Positions 34,440-44,816 of a DNA stretch of 64,000 bases are shown here, one piece after another. The number at the start of each line of letters is the position of its first letter. Position 1 is the stretch's first letter. This DNA comes from Candidatus Microbacterium colombiense (GTDB lineage: Bacteria; Actinomycetota; Actinomycetes; Actinomycetales; Microbacteriaceae). The stretch is from the NCBI GenBank assembly GCA_029203165.1, contig CP119308.1:1426001-1490000 (forward strand). The letters run 5' to 3'. The position numbers and the translations under genes are program-made. The notes under the pieces were generated by a model. The model was not told the origin of the DNA, made no database searches, and was given only the letters and a program-made list of their open reading frames with translations.

Positions 34440-35381
34440 ATGCTTCTGTTCACGGCGAAGCGGGTGCTGTCCGGCATCCTCCTGCTCGTCGCGGTGTCGA
34501 TCGGCACGTTCTTCCTCGCCCATCTGGCGATCAGCGATCCGACCGCCGCGCTGCTGGGCACCACGGCGAGCCCCGCCCAGCAGGCTGCACTCGCCGAGAA
34601 GATCGGTCTCGACCGCCCGCTCCTGGTGCAGTTCTGGGACTGGCTCTCGCACGCCGCGCTGCTGGACTTCGGGGTCTCCTGGCGCAACTTCCAGCCCGTC
34701 GCCGATCAGCTCGCGATCAAGGTGCCCGTCACTCTCTCGGTCGTCACCTTCGCCACCCTCATCACCGCCGTCATCGGCGTCGCGTTCGGCATGATCACGG
34801 GGCTGCGTCCCGGCACCTGGTTCGACCGGATCATCAAGGGCATCTCGGTCGTGCTCTTCGCACTTCCCGGGTTCTGGGTCAGCCTCGTGCTGGTCATGTG
34901 GCTCGCGGTGCAGCTGAAGTGGTTTCCCGCCGTCGGTTACGTGCCCCCGACGCAGTCGGTCGACGGGTGGCTGCGCTCGATCACCCTTCCGGCCATCTCG
35001 CTCGCCCTCGGCGGCATCGTCGCGGTGTCGGAGCAACTGCGCAACGCCGTCATCGCGCAGAGCCGCCAGGACTGGGTGCGCACCCTCCGCAGCCGCGGGC
35101 TCTCGCCGACGCGGGTGAACCTGCACATCCTGCGCAATGCCTCCCCGGCAGCGCTCACGGTGATCGCGCTGATGTTCGTCGGGCTGCTCTCCGGGGCGAT
35201 CGTGGTCGAGCAGATCTTCAGCCTCCCCGGTCTCGGACAGCTCACCAACCAGTCCTCGCAGAACGGCGACATCCCGATGCTGCTCGGCATCACCGTGATC
35301 TCGATCGTCTTCGTCGTCCTCATCAACCTCCTGCTCGACCTCGTACTCGGCTGGATCAACCCGAAGGTGCGCGTCGCATGA
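34440..35381 (+). CDS. ABC transporter permease, DppB type, system 1
   Basis: 313 residues, six transmembrane helices. The N-terminal region (FTAKRVLSGILLLVAVS) and the internal motif around RTLRSRGLSPTRVNLHILRNA, the EAA-type loop that contacts the ATPase, identify it. FSLPGLGQL is the conserved family element. AGGTCCTC precedes the ATG. It overlaps the next gene by 4 bp (ATGA). The EAA loop is typical of dipeptide permeases. Confidence 0.92.
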   Translation: MLLFTAKRVLSGILLLVAVSIGTFFLAHLAISDPTAALLGTTASPAQQAALAEKIGLDRPLLVQFWDWLSHAALLDFGVSWRNFQPVADQLAIKVPVTLSVVTFATLITAVIGVAFGMITGLRPGTWFDRIIKGISVVLFALPGFWVSLVLVMWLAVQLKWFPAVGYVPPTQSVDGWLRSITLPAISLALGGIVAVSEQLRNAVIAQSRQDWVRTLRSRGLSPTRVNLHILRNASPAALTVIALMFVGLLSGAIVVEQIFSLPGLGQLTNQSSQNGDIPMLLGITVISIVFVVLINLLLDLVLGWINPKVRVA

Positions 35382-37201
35382 CCACCACAGACATCCGCGT
35401 CGCCTTCGACCGTGCTGCGCAGAAGCGCCGATCCAGCCTGCTCCGCCGCTTCCTCCGCCACCCCGGGGGCTACATCCCGCTCGCGATCTTCCTGCTGATC
35501 CTGCTCGTGGGCGTCTTCGCGCCCCTGCTCGCGCCCATGGATCCGAACTTCGTCGACCTCGCCGCGGCGAAGGCCGCTCCCGGTCCCGAGCACCTCCTCG
35601 GCGGAGACTCCACCGGCCGCGACATCCTCTCCCGCCTCATCTACGGCACCCGCACGACGCTGTGGGGTGCGCTCATCACGATCGTGACCGCGCTCGTGAT
35701 CGGCGTGCCGTCAGGCGTCGCGGCCGGGTACTTCGGCGGAGTCTTCGACCGGGTCGCCACCTGGATCAGCGACGCGCTGCAGTCGATCCCCGGCATGATC
35801 ATCCTGCTCGTGGTCGCAGCGGGAAGTCGCAACAACTTCGAGGTGCTGATGGCCACGGTCGGCGTGTTCATGGTGCCCGGCTACTTCCGTATCTCCCGGT
35901 CCCAGACCCTCGCCGTGCGGGGCGAGCCCTATATCGACGCCGCCCGCGTCTCCGGGCTCTCGGACGCGCGCATCATCTTCCGGCACGTGATCACGGCGGT
36001 GTACCCGCCGGTCATCATCCAGACCGCCCTCACCGCCGGCATCGCGATGGGCATGCAGGCCGGCCTCCAGTTCCTCGGCATCGGCGACTCGAACGTCCCC
36101 AGTTGGGGTGCGATGATGCTCGAGGGTTTCCGCCTCATGCTCACCTATCCGCTCATGTTGCTGTGGCCCTCGGCGGCGCTCGGTCTCACGATCGCCGTGC
36201 TCGCGATCATGGGATCGACCCTCGCCGAACTCGTGCAGGTACGCACGCCGCGCGCTGCCCGCCGGCGCACGCGCTCCGCCGTATCGGCCGCGCCGTCGAC
36301 CGCCCCGGCGCCGATCGTCGCGGCGACGGGGTCTACGCGGCACGAGGCTGCAGCGGCAGCGCTGCGGATCGAGAACCTGCGCGTCGCGCACGCCACGCCT
36401 GCAGGCGAGACCGAGGTGGTGCACGGCGTCACCCTCGATGTCGCGCCCGGCGAGGTCGTCGGCATCGTGGGGGAGTCGGGTTCAGGCAAGTCGCAGACCG
36501 TGTTCTCGGTGCTCGACCTGCTGCCGTCGACCGGCCGCGCGGTCGCCGATGCGATCTGGGTCGGCGGCACCGACGTCACCCGGGCGACACCGTCGCAGCG
36601 ACAGGCGCTGCTCGGCCGCTCCATCGGCTACGTGCCGCAGGAGCCGATGAGCAACCTCGACCCCTCGTACACGATCGGCCACCAGCTCATCGAGCCGCTG
36701 CGTCGCACCCACGGGCTGAGCAGGGCGGCAGCGAAGGAGCGCGCACGCGCGATGCTGTTGCGGGTCGGGCTCGCCGATCCCGACCGGGTGATGCGCAGCT
36801 ACCCGCATCAGGTGTCCGGCGGCATGGCGCAGCGCGTGCTGATCGCGGGCGCGATCGCGGGCAAGCCGTCGCTGCTGGTCGCCGACGAGCCAACCACGGC
36901 CCTCGACGTGACGGTGCAGGCGGAAGTGCTCGAACTGCTGCGCGAGCTGCAGGCCGAGTACGGCATGGCGCTGCTGATCGTCACCCACAACTTCGGCGTG
37001 GTGGCCGACATCTGCGATCGCGTGATCGTGATGCGCGGCGGTGACATCGTGGAGTCAGGCCCGGTCGACGACCTGTTCGCGGCTCCCACCGAGGAGTACA
37101 CGCGCGCACTGATCGCGGCGTCGCTCGACGATGCGGATGGGCGTGCCGCGCTCGATCGGGCAGCCAGGCCGTCCGCACTGATCACGGAGGTGAACGCATG
37201 A
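35378..37201 (+). CDS. Fused DppC-type permease and DppD-type ATPase, system 1
   Basis: 607 residues. Residues about 1-290 are a permease with a DppC N-terminal extension, GGDSTGRDILSRLIYGTRT, and the EAA loop DAARVSGLSDARIIFRHV. A Ser/Ala/Pro/Thr-rich linker (about 290-330) joins an ATPase: Walker A GESGSGKSQ, Q-loop PQEPMSNLDP, signature VSGGMAQR, Walker B LLVADEPTTALDV, switch His in VTHNF. The oligopeptide-type C-terminal tail is short. The same fusion occurs in system 2 (56668-58593). Both overlaps with neighbours are ATGA. Confidence 0.93.
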   Translation: MTTTDIRVAFDRAAQKRRSSLLRRFLRHPGGYIPLAIFLLILLVGVFAPLLAPMDPNFVDLAAAKAAPGPEHLLGGDSTGRDILSRLIYGTRTTLWGALITIVTALVIGVPSGVAAGYFGGVFDRVATWISDALQSIPGMIILLVVAAGSRNNFEVLMATVGVFMVPGYFRISRSQTLAVRGEPYIDAARVSGLSDARIIFRHVITAVYPPVIIQTALTAGIAMGMQAGLQFLGIGDSNVPSWGAMMLEGFRLMLTYPLMLLWPSAALGLTIAVLAIMGSTLAELVQVRTPRAARRRTRSAVSAAPSTAPAPIVAATGSTRHEAAAAALRIENLRVAHATPAGETEVVHGVTLDVAPGEVVGIVGESGSGKSQTVFSVLDLLPSTGRAVADAIWVGGTDVTRATPSQRQALLGRSIGYVPQEPMSNLDPSYTIGHQLIEPLRRTHGLSRAAAKERARAMLLRVGLADPDRVMRSYPHQVSGGMAQRVLIAGAIAGKPSLLVADEPTTALDVTVQAEVLELLRELQAEYGMALLIVTHNFGVVADICDRVIVMRGGDIVESGPVDDLFAAPTEEYTRALIAASLDDADGRAALDRAARPSALITEVNA

Positions 37202-38031
37202 ACGCGCTGATCGAGGTCGAGAACCTCGTCGTCGAATACGGCCGCGGACGCGGCGCCTTCCGCGCGCTGCACGGTGTCTCGCTCGACATCGCGCCGGGCG
37301 AATGCCTTGGGCTGGTCGGCGAATCCGGTTCGGGCAAGTCCACTCTCGGCAAGGCGATCCTCGGACTCGCGCCGGTCACGGGCGGCAGTATCCGCTTCGA
37401 CGGTCAGGACATCACGCGGCTGAGCGGGCGCGGGCGCCGTGCGCTGGCGGATGACGTGCAGGTCGTGTTCCAGGATCCTTACGGCTCCTTGAATCCGGCC
37501 ATGACCATCGGTGACATCCTCGCCGAACCTCTGCTCACCACCGGCATCGGAGCGAAGGCGGCGGAGGCGAAGGTGCGGGAGATGCTCGATCGGGTGAGCC
37601 TGCCCGTCGCCGCGATGGACCGCTACCCGAGTGAATTCTCGGGAGGGCAGCGGCAGCGCATCGCGATCGCCCGTGCCCTCGTCCGAGGGCCACGGCTCAT
37701 CGTGTGTGACGAGCCGGTCAGCGCGCTCGACCTCACCACGCAAGCCACGATCCTCGATCTGTTCATCGAGCTGCAGCGCGACACCGGGGTGTCGTACCTC
37801 TTCGTCTCGCACGACCTGGGCGTCGTGCGCCGCGTCTGCCATCGGGTCGCCGTGATGTATCGCGGCGAGCTGGTCGAGGTGGGCGAGGGCGAGCAGGTCA
37901 CCCGGGCGCCACAGCATGCGTACTCCGAGCGGCTACGGCTTGCCTCTCCGGTCGCCGACCCCACGGCGCAACGCGCCCGCCGTGCACAATGGCTCGCTCT
38001 GCGGGAGGTGCCGGATGCGGCGGTACGGTAG
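37198..38031 (+). CDS. ABC transporter ATP-binding protein, DppF type, system 1
   Basis: 277 residues. Walker A GESGSGKST, Q-loop VFQDPYGSLNP, signature FSGGQRQR, Walker B LIVCDEPVSALDL, and switch His in VSHDLG. This is the second ATPase of the importer; it pairs with the ATPase half of the fusion. ATG overlaps the stop of the fusion gene by 4 bp. The last segment (ERLRLASPVAD) is the usual DppF end. A TetR gene follows after 77 bp. Confidence 0.92.
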   Translation: MNALIEVENLVVEYGRGRGAFRALHGVSLDIAPGECLGLVGESGSGKSTLGKAILGLAPVTGGSIRFDGQDITRLSGRGRRALADDVQVVFQDPYGSLNPAMTIGDILAEPLLTTGIGAKAAEAKVREMLDRVSLPVAAMDRYPSEFSGGQRQRIAIARALVRGPRLIVCDEPVSALDLTTQATILDLFIELQRDTGVSYLFVSHDLGVVRRVCHRVAVMYRGELVEVGEGEQVTRAPQHAYSERLRLASPVADPTAQRARRAQWLALREVPDAAVR

Positions 38032-38108
38032 CTCCAGGCCCGATCCCTCCCCGCGCCGACGCGGAATGTGCGGAGGATCGCCGATCCAGAACCGGCCGGA
38101 AGGACTCC

Positions 38109-38696
38109 ATGCCGAAGATCATCGACCACGACCAGCGTCGACGGGACATCGTCGAGGTGGCCAAGAGCATCATCCTCAAGGGTGGGTTCGAGGCGGCCAC
38201 GATGCGCAGCATCGCGGCGGAGGCGGGCTTCGCGAACGGTGCGCTGAAGCACTACTTCCCCGGCAAGGAGAGCATCGTCGCGGCGACGTTCGAGACCGTG
38301 CTGCACGAGCACGACGAATGGCTGCAGGAGTCGATCTCGGCGGGCGCGACGCCCGAGCAGATGCTCAGGCAGGTGCTCGAGGGAACGCTGCCGAGCGCCG
38401 TCGACGAGATCGCGAGCGGACGCGTGCTGTTGGCACTCTGGGAGTACGCGATGTCGAACGACTCCCTCACGGAGCTCTACCGCACGCATCTCGGCCGCTG
38501 GCACGCGATGCTCGTCGAGCGGATGGAGGCAGCCCGCGAGGTGGGGGCCATCCGGGAGCAGGACTACGCCCCGTTCGCGAACGAGTTCATCTCGGTCGCG
38601 GTCGGCGCGACGGTCATCAACCTCATGTACCCCGACGGCGAGCGCATCGCCGACTACCAGACCTATATCGACCAGTTCCTGGCGCGGCTCGGCTGA
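38109..38696 (+). CDS. TetR-family transcriptional regulator (BetI-like), candidate regulator of operator A
   Basis: 195 residues. The TetR domain is residues about 8-52 with TMRSIAAEAGFANGALKHYF as helix-turn-helix (in part), and the ligand domain ends with YQTYIDQFLARLG. AAGGACTCC precedes ATG 38109. It lies in line with the peptide-type importer and before a hydrolase. Four dyads TCYAC-N4-RTAGA surround it (28.4-42.0 kb); TetR proteins bind such dyads, so it is the best local candidate. I see no copy of the site just upstream of its own gene. Confidence 0.88.
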   Translation: MPKIIDHDQRRRDIVEVAKSIILKGGFEAATMRSIAAEAGFANGALKHYFPGKESIVAATFETVLHEHDEWLQESISAGATPEQMLRQVLEGTLPSAVDEIASGRVLLALWEYAMSNDSLTELYRTHLGRWHAMLVERMEAAREVGAIREQDYAPFANEFISVAVGATVINLMYPDGERIADYQTYIDQFLARLG

Positions 38697-38730
38697 CCGC
38701 GGCGCGCCGGATCCGACAGGACGGCGCACC

Positions 38731-39429
38731 GTGACATCCCCACTCTCCATCGCACACCACCCGGGCTCCGGGCGACCGGTCGTGTTCCTGCACGGACTCG
38801 CCTCGCGCGGGGAACAGGATTGGCCCGAGGCCGAATGGGCCGCCGTGTTCGACGACCGGCCGCGGCTCGTGGTCGATCTTCCCGCGCACGGTGACAGCCC
38901 CGCACTCGGAGTGTCGGGGACGTCTGCCGTGCTCGATGCCCTGGCGACCGGTATCGGAGCGGAGGAGGTCGATGTCGTGGCGTACTCGCTCGGTGCACGT
39001 CTCGCCTGGGATCTGGCGAGGCGGCCCGACGTCACCGTGCGCCGGCTGGTGCTCGGCGGACTCAGCGCGGGGGAGCCCTTCGCTGCCGTGGATCTCGCCG
39101 CTACTCGTGCGGCGCTCGCGGGCGGGCCGGCACCGAGCGATCCACTCACGGCCATGATCGGGCACATGATCTCGCTGCCCGGGAATCGGCCGGATGCGCT
39201 GATCGATCTGATCGAGGGGCTCGCGGCAGAGCCGTTCGCGCCGGACCACGACGGCCCGAGGATGCCGGTGATGCTCCTCGGCGGTGCGGATGACGGCATG
39301 GCGGCGGGGATCGATGCGCTCACCGCGCTGCTGCCCGACGCGCGAACGACGCGGGTGCCCGGAGACCACCTCGCGGCGCTGCACGCGCCGGAGTTCCGGG
39401 ACGCCGTGCGGAACTTCCTCGCCGGCTGA
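38731..39429 (+). CDS. Alpha/beta-fold hydrolase
   Basis: 232 residues from a GTG at 38731. Oxyanion strand VVFLHGLASRG; nucleophile elbow VAYSLGARLAWD (S in GxSxG-like AYSLGA); acid near LLGGADDG; His in VPGDHLAAL. Short for the family with a reduced cap. It follows the TetR gene by 34 bp and probably shares its transcript. Could be an esterase, lactonase or thioesterase. Substrate unknown. Confidence 0.85.
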   Translation: MTSPLSIAHHPGSGRPVVFLHGLASRGEQDWPEAEWAAVFDDRPRLVVDLPAHGDSPALGVSGTSAVLDALATGIGAEEVDVVAYSLGARLAWDLARRPDVTVRRLVLGGLSAGEPFAAVDLAATRAALAGGPAPSDPLTAMIGHMISLPGNRPDALIDLIEGLAAEPFAPDHDGPRMPVMLLGGADDGMAAGIDALTALLPDARTTRVPGDHLAALHAPEFRDAVRNFLAG

Positions 39430-39468
39430 ACGGCATCCTGCATCTCGACTTCTCGCTGTCAATTATTT

Positions 39469-39482
39469 TCCACAACTGTAGA
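39469..39482. promoter_or_regulatory. Operator A site 3 (TCCAC-N4-GTAGA)
   Basis: TCCACAACTGTAGA, in an AT-rich stretch (AATTATTT) 24 bp upstream of the methyltransferase ATG. Arms TC-C-AC and GT-A-GA fit the four-site consensus. Confidence 0.65.
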
Positions 39483-39506
39483 TAGATCACACGAAAGGCG
39501 GTCACC

Positions 39507-40496
39507 ATGACCCACACCTCCACTCCCGACGCGGCGCGCATCCTCGACATCGCGACCGGCTACATGGCGTCGAAGCAGCTCTTCCAGGCCAGCCGGATCG
39601 GACTGTTCTCCGCTGTCGCCGCCGGCGCCGACACGGCAGAGGCGATCGCCGAGCGCTGCGGCGTGAGCGAACGGATCGCGCGTCTGCTCGCCGACGCGAT
39701 GGCGGCCAAGGGACTGCTCGTGCGCGCGGATGCACGCTACGAGACGAGCCCGGAGGCAGCCGCGTACCTGACCGGAGCGGATTCCGACATCGACCTGGCA
39801 CCGTTCCTGACCTTCCTCGACGAGATCAGCTACCCGCACTGGCTCCAGTTCGCGCACACGGTGGACACCACGGAACCGGGCGACCTGCAGATGGACGATG
39901 CGCGCTGGGCGACCTTCATGGCCGGCGTCATGACGTACAACCGCCTGCACGCGCAGGAGTTCGGCCGCCACATCGACCTCTCCGGAGCCACGCGCGTGCT
40001 GGACTTCGGAGGGTTGTCTGCGGAGTTCGCGCTGTCGGTCATGGCTCGGAACCCGCAGCTGCAGACGACCTTCCTCTACGCCTCCGGGTTCGAGGACGGC
40101 ATTGCCGATGCGGTCGAGGCGGCCGGTGTCGCCGATCGCGCCGTCGTCGAGGTGGGAGACACGGCCACCGCGACGCCTGCGGGTGAGTACGACGCGGTGT
40201 TCGCGAACCACGTGATCCACCGCTTCAGCGCCGAGGAGAACGCGCAGATCTTCCGCAACCTCCGTGCCGCGGCGGTTGCCGGGGCCACCCTCACGGTGCT
40301 CGACTTCTTCCTCGACGACGATGCGGAGCAGCGAGGACTCGACGCTCTGCACGCGGGGGAGTACCTGGTCATCGATGGCACGATCGTCTACCCCGAGGCG
40401 CAGGTGCGCGGATGGCTCGCCGATGCCGGCTGGCAGGTGCGCGACAAGATCGCCCTCCCCGGCAGCCCGCGGGTGCTGGTCGCGACGGCGGTGTGA
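39507..40496 (+). CDS. SAM-dependent methyltransferase (plant O-methyltransferase-like)
   Basis: 329 residues. An N-terminal winged-helix dimerisation domain (about 10-90, with GLFSAVAAGADTAEAIAERC) precedes a Rossmann-like domain with VLDFGGLSAEFALSVM (motif I is D-F-G-G rather than D-x-G-G-G), and a late block ANHVIHRFSAEENA matching the family's VLHDWxDE-like stretch with H retained. The layout is of class 2 O-methyltransferases acting on phenolic or other hydroxyls. AAAGGCGGTCACC precedes the ATG. Operator A lies 24 bp upstream. Substrate unknown. Confidence 0.85.
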   Translation: MTHTSTPDAARILDIATGYMASKQLFQASRIGLFSAVAAGADTAEAIAERCGVSERIARLLADAMAAKGLLVRADARYETSPEAAAYLTGADSDIDLAPFLTFLDEISYPHWLQFAHTVDTTEPGDLQMDDARWATFMAGVMTYNRLHAQEFGRHIDLSGATRVLDFGGLSAEFALSVMARNPQLQTTFLYASGFEDGIADAVEAAGVADRAVVEVGDTATATPAGEYDAVFANHVIHRFSAEENAQIFRNLRAAAVAGATLTVLDFFLDDDAEQRGLDALHAGEYLVIDGTIVYPEAQVRGWLADAGWQVRDKIALPGSPRVLVATAV

Positions 40497-40500
40497 AGAC

Positions 40501-40590
40501 GGCCCCGGCGTGCGCGTATCGGCGCCGGGGCGGAAAGGCTGGTCCGAGGGGGATCAGAGGCGGGCGGCATGCGTGAACATGCCGCCCGCC
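40501..40590. terminator. Two hairpins between convergent methyltransferase and amidohydrolase genes
   Basis: A strong hairpin has arms GGCGGGCGGCATG (40559-40571) and CATGCCGCCCGCC (40578-40590), with a 6-nt loop, and GTTTCGTT after it. A second GC-rich stem (GCCCCGGCG ... GCGCCGGGGC) lies at about 40502-40531. The pair sits between two convergent genes and probably ends both transcripts. Confidence 0.7.
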
Positions 40591-40620
40591 GTTTCGTTCG
40601 CGGCCAGTCGAGCGAACCGA

Positions 40621-41964
40621 TCAGTCGCGGAGGTAGACGCTGCGACCGTCGACGATCGTGCGCGCCACCCCGAGGGATGCGAACGCGCGACCCGGTTCTC
40701 GGGGATCCTCGTCGAGGACCGTGATGTCGGCGACCTTGCCCACCTCGAGCGATCCCTTCCACGCCATGGCGCCGTCCTGGCGCGCGGCGTCGACCGTCAT
40801 GGTGCGCAGCAGTGTGCCGCGCAGCTCCACGTCATCCGTTCGTCCGGCGGCGGAGAGCAGCGCGAGGGAGGAGTCGAGGCCGATCCGCCAGTCGGGGGTC
40901 GCGATGGGGGCATCGCTCGTGATGGTCGTCAGGGTGCCGGCGTCCAGCATCTCGCGCAGCGGCCAGGCGCGGGCCAGTCGCTCGGGTCCGAGCTGCGCGC
41001 CCGCCCAGGCATGCGTGTGGGCCGCGATGAGCGGCTGTACCGCGAACCCGGTGCCGAGCTGCCGCATCCGTGCGATCTGCGCCGGGGTCGCAAGGTCGCC
41101 GTGCACCACGTAGTGCGGACCCGCGGTGGGTGGAGCATCGACGAGACCCTCCAGCGCGGCCAGGAACTCGGTGATCGAGCGGTCACCGGTCGCATGCACG
41201 GCGATCTGCAGCCCCCGCGCGGCGGCGAGCTCGATCATGCGTCGGAACGCGGTCAGAGGCTCCGCGTCGCCACGGGTGAGGAGTTCCCCGGTCGACCCGT
41301 CGGGGTAGGGCTCCTCGACCCAGGCGGTCGCCATCGGAGGGATGCCGTCGGCGAAGATCTTCACCCCGTTCACGGCGAGCCAGCGCGCATCGGCGACGGG
41401 TGGAGGCGTGCGGATGCCCCGCTCGAAATCGTCCAGAGTGCTCTCGCCGTCGATCGTGCCGAACAGGCGGAGCAACGTCACGCGAGACGTCTGCGCGCGC
41501 TCGCGATGCAGGGCGGTGTAGGTGGCGAGCATGTCGGAGCCGAAGCATCCGGTCTCTCCGTCGTCTTCCCCCGGTCCGATGCCCGGTTCGGTGTAGCTCG
41601 TGATGCCGAGCTCGGCGAGCAGGCCCCAGGCGCGGGTCAGGGCGGCGCGGCGTTCGGTCTCGGTCGTGACCAGTCGGCCGGAGGGCTGATCCTCCGGGGG
41701 CGTGTCCGAGAAGAACAGGTGGGGCCATCGGGCACCGAGCCAGGCCGCGTGCAGATGGGCGTCGTTGATCCCCGGGATCGCGGTGCGCCCGTCGAGCTCG
41801 ATCGTGCGGCGGGCCGTGAGCTTCTCGGCGTCGGCGTCCCGCGCGACGATGCGCCCCGCGCGGACGGCGAGAGTGCTCACGGTGGAGTCGCGGTCGTCGA
41901 ACGTGTGGATCCGCCCGCCGCGGATGATCAGGTCGGCATCGTCGCCGGGGATTGTCTCACTCAT
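40621..41964 (-). CDS. YtcJ-type amidohydrolase
   Basis: 447 residues, somewhat shorter than the 523+ of the first YtcJ-type gene. Metal motif NDAHLHAAW (HxH), VKIFADGI with a Lys near the active site, VHATGDRS (His), and TSDAPIATPDW (Asp). C-terminal segment SLEVGKVADITVLDEDP restores the beta domain. The ATG at 41964 is preceded by GGTGGAATA, and operator A (41968-41981) covers this ribosome site, so binding could block initiation directly. Likely hydrolyses an amide, imide or carbamate. Confidence 0.88.
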   Translation of the reverse strand: MSETIPGDDADLIIRGGRIHTFDDRDSTVSTLAVRAGRIVARDADAEKLTARRTIELDGRTAIPGINDAHLHAAWLGARWPHLFFSDTPPEDQPSGRLVTTETERRAALTRAWGLLAELGITSYTEPGIGPGEDDGETGCFGSDMLATYTALHRERAQTSRVTLLRLFGTIDGESTLDDFERGIRTPPPVADARWLAVNGVKIFADGIPPMATAWVEEPYPDGSTGELLTRGDAEPLTAFRRMIELAAARGLQIAVHATGDRSITEFLAALEGLVDAPPTAGPHYVVHGDLATPAQIARMRQLGTGFAVQPLIAAHTHAWAGAQLGPERLARAWPLREMLDAGTLTTITSDAPIATPDWRIGLDSSLALLSAAGRTDDVELRGTLLRTMTVDAARQDGAMAWKGSLEVGKVADITVLDEDPREPGRAFASLGVARTIVDGRSVYLRD

Positions 41965-41967
41965 TAT

Positions 41968-41981
41968 TCCACCAGTGTAGA
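41968..41981. promoter_or_regulatory. Operator A site 4 (TCCAC-N4-GTAGA)
   Basis: TCCACCAGTGTAGA ends 3 bp before the amidohydrolase start codon on the minus strand and fits the four-site consensus exactly. Its overlap with the ribosome site is unusual for an operator. Confidence 0.65.
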
Positions 41982-42127
41982 CGTAAAATGTGGGCGCAGG
42001 GGGAGCGCGAGACCGGCCGATTCGTAGCGCCCGCCCCGGCCGCGTACGCTGGGAGGCATCCCCCGAACCCACCCGGCAACTCGCGCGCCGGTGATCTCGG
42101 TGCGCGCTCACACATGCAAGGACGCAG

Positions 42128-43576
<1,449 letters not shown>

Positions 43577-43592
43577 CGGGTGGGCTGCGCGC

Positions 43593-43673
43593 TCGAAACG
43601 GAGAGCGGATGCCATCGGCACGGCGCGTCGTCATGCGCCGCACCGGCGACGGGCGGATCGGTCTCCGTTTCGA
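43593..43673. repeat. 12-bp perfect inverted repeat with 57-bp spacer
   Basis: TCGAAACGGAGA at 43593-43604 is perfectly inverted at 43662-43673 (TCTCCGTTTCGA). It fills the 130-bp gap between two co-directional genes (GAPDH and the AlkZ-like gene). It might form a long hairpin that ends GAPDH transcription, or be a recombination remnant. No T-tract is present. Confidence 0.65.
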
Positions 43674-43706
43674 CGCAATGCGGGAGGCCCCGGGCATGAT
43701 GGGGGC

Positions 43707-44810
43707 ATGACGCACGCGCCACTGCTGTCCGAGCGGCTCCGGTCGCACCGGCTCTCCGCTCCGGCGCGGTCCGTGGCGGATGCCGCAGAGCACATGCTCG
43801 CGGTGCAGAGTCAGGACTTCACGGCTGGTCGGTGGGCTCTCGCCACCCGCACGCGGGGGGAGCCGGGTCTGAGTGTCGTCGACGCGGCTTTCGATCGCGG
43901 CGAGATCGTGCGGGCGTGGACCATGCGCGGCACGCTGCACACGGTGCCCGCGCGCGATCTGGGGTGGATGCTGGAGGTCACCGCCGGGCGGCAGCGCCAA
44001 CAGGCAGCCTCGCGTCACCGCGACCTCGGGATCGACGACGCCATGGTCTCGGCCGCCGTGCGTGCGCTGACACCGGCGCTGCGCGACGGGGGTCTGACCC
44101 GCGCCGAGGTGTTCGCGCTGCTCGAGGGCATCGGCATCGACCCCACAGGGCAGCGCGGCCTCCACCTGCTGTTCACCCTCACGATCGACGGGCTGATCTG
44201 CCAGGGCCCGGTGGTGCCGCGCGACGGCGTTGCCCGCGAACAGCGCTTCGTGCTGGTCGATGAGCACATCAGTGAGTATGCGCGCCCCGACGACCCGCTC
44301 GCCGAACTCTTCGTGCGTTACATCGCAGGTCACGGCCCGGCCGGAGCTGCCGACTTCGCCTGGTGGTCGGGGCTCACGCTCGGCCTCTCCCGCGAGGCGG
44401 CCGGGCGGGCGGCGGATCGGGTGGTCGAGGTCGAGAGCGGGCTCTTCGTGTCGACGGATCGGCCGCGTCGCTCATCGTCCGCGCCGCACGTGCATGCGCT
44501 GGGAGCCTTCGACGAGTACTACATCTCGTACGCCGATCGCACGACCGTCTGCGCACCCGAGCATCTCGCCGCCATCGGCCCGGGCAAGAACGGCATGGTG
44601 CGCCCGGTGGTGGTCGCCGATGGCGGGGTCATCGGCGTCTGGGGGCACTCCACGGCGGATGGTCGACGCTCTGCGAGCCCTGTTCCGGAACTGTTCGGAG
44701 CAGGGCCCGCAGAGACGCGGTCGGCACCGGGATCGGATGCCGGTGAGGCGAGAACCCGCGAGTCGATCGATCAGGCGCTGGCCAGATACGCCGCATTCAT
44801 CGCCGGGTGA
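43707..44810 (+). CDS. Winged-helix DNA glycosylase, AlkZ/YcaQ type
   Basis: 367 residues, HTH_42 family. The motif AVQSQDF (residues about 31-37) has the Q-x-Q residues used by AlkZ to hydrolyse the glycosidic bond, and TMRGTLHTVPARDL and FDEYYISYADRT are conserved family blocks. AlkZ removes alkylated bases or unhooks interstrand crosslinks. The C-terminal part has a long Ser/Ala/Pro-rich stretch (about 320-345), unlike the core. ATG 43707 lacks an evident ribosome site. Monocistronic, convergent with the aminotransferase (6 bp gap). Confidence 0.85.
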   Translation: MTHAPLLSERLRSHRLSAPARSVADAAEHMLAVQSQDFTAGRWALATRTRGEPGLSVVDAAFDRGEIVRAWTMRGTLHTVPARDLGWMLEVTAGRQRQQAASRHRDLGIDDAMVSAAVRALTPALRDGGLTRAEVFALLEGIGIDPTGQRGLHLLFTLTIDGLICQGPVVPRDGVAREQRFVLVDEHISEYARPDDPLAELFVRYIAGHGPAGAADFAWWSGLTLGLSREAAGRAADRVVEVESGLFVSTDRPRRSSSAPHVHALGAFDEYYISYADRTTVCAPEHLAAIGPGKNGMVRPVVVADGGVIGVWGHSTADGRRSASPVPELFGAGPAETRSAPGSDAGEARTRESIDQALARYAAFIAG

Positions 44811-44816
44811 GTCAGG

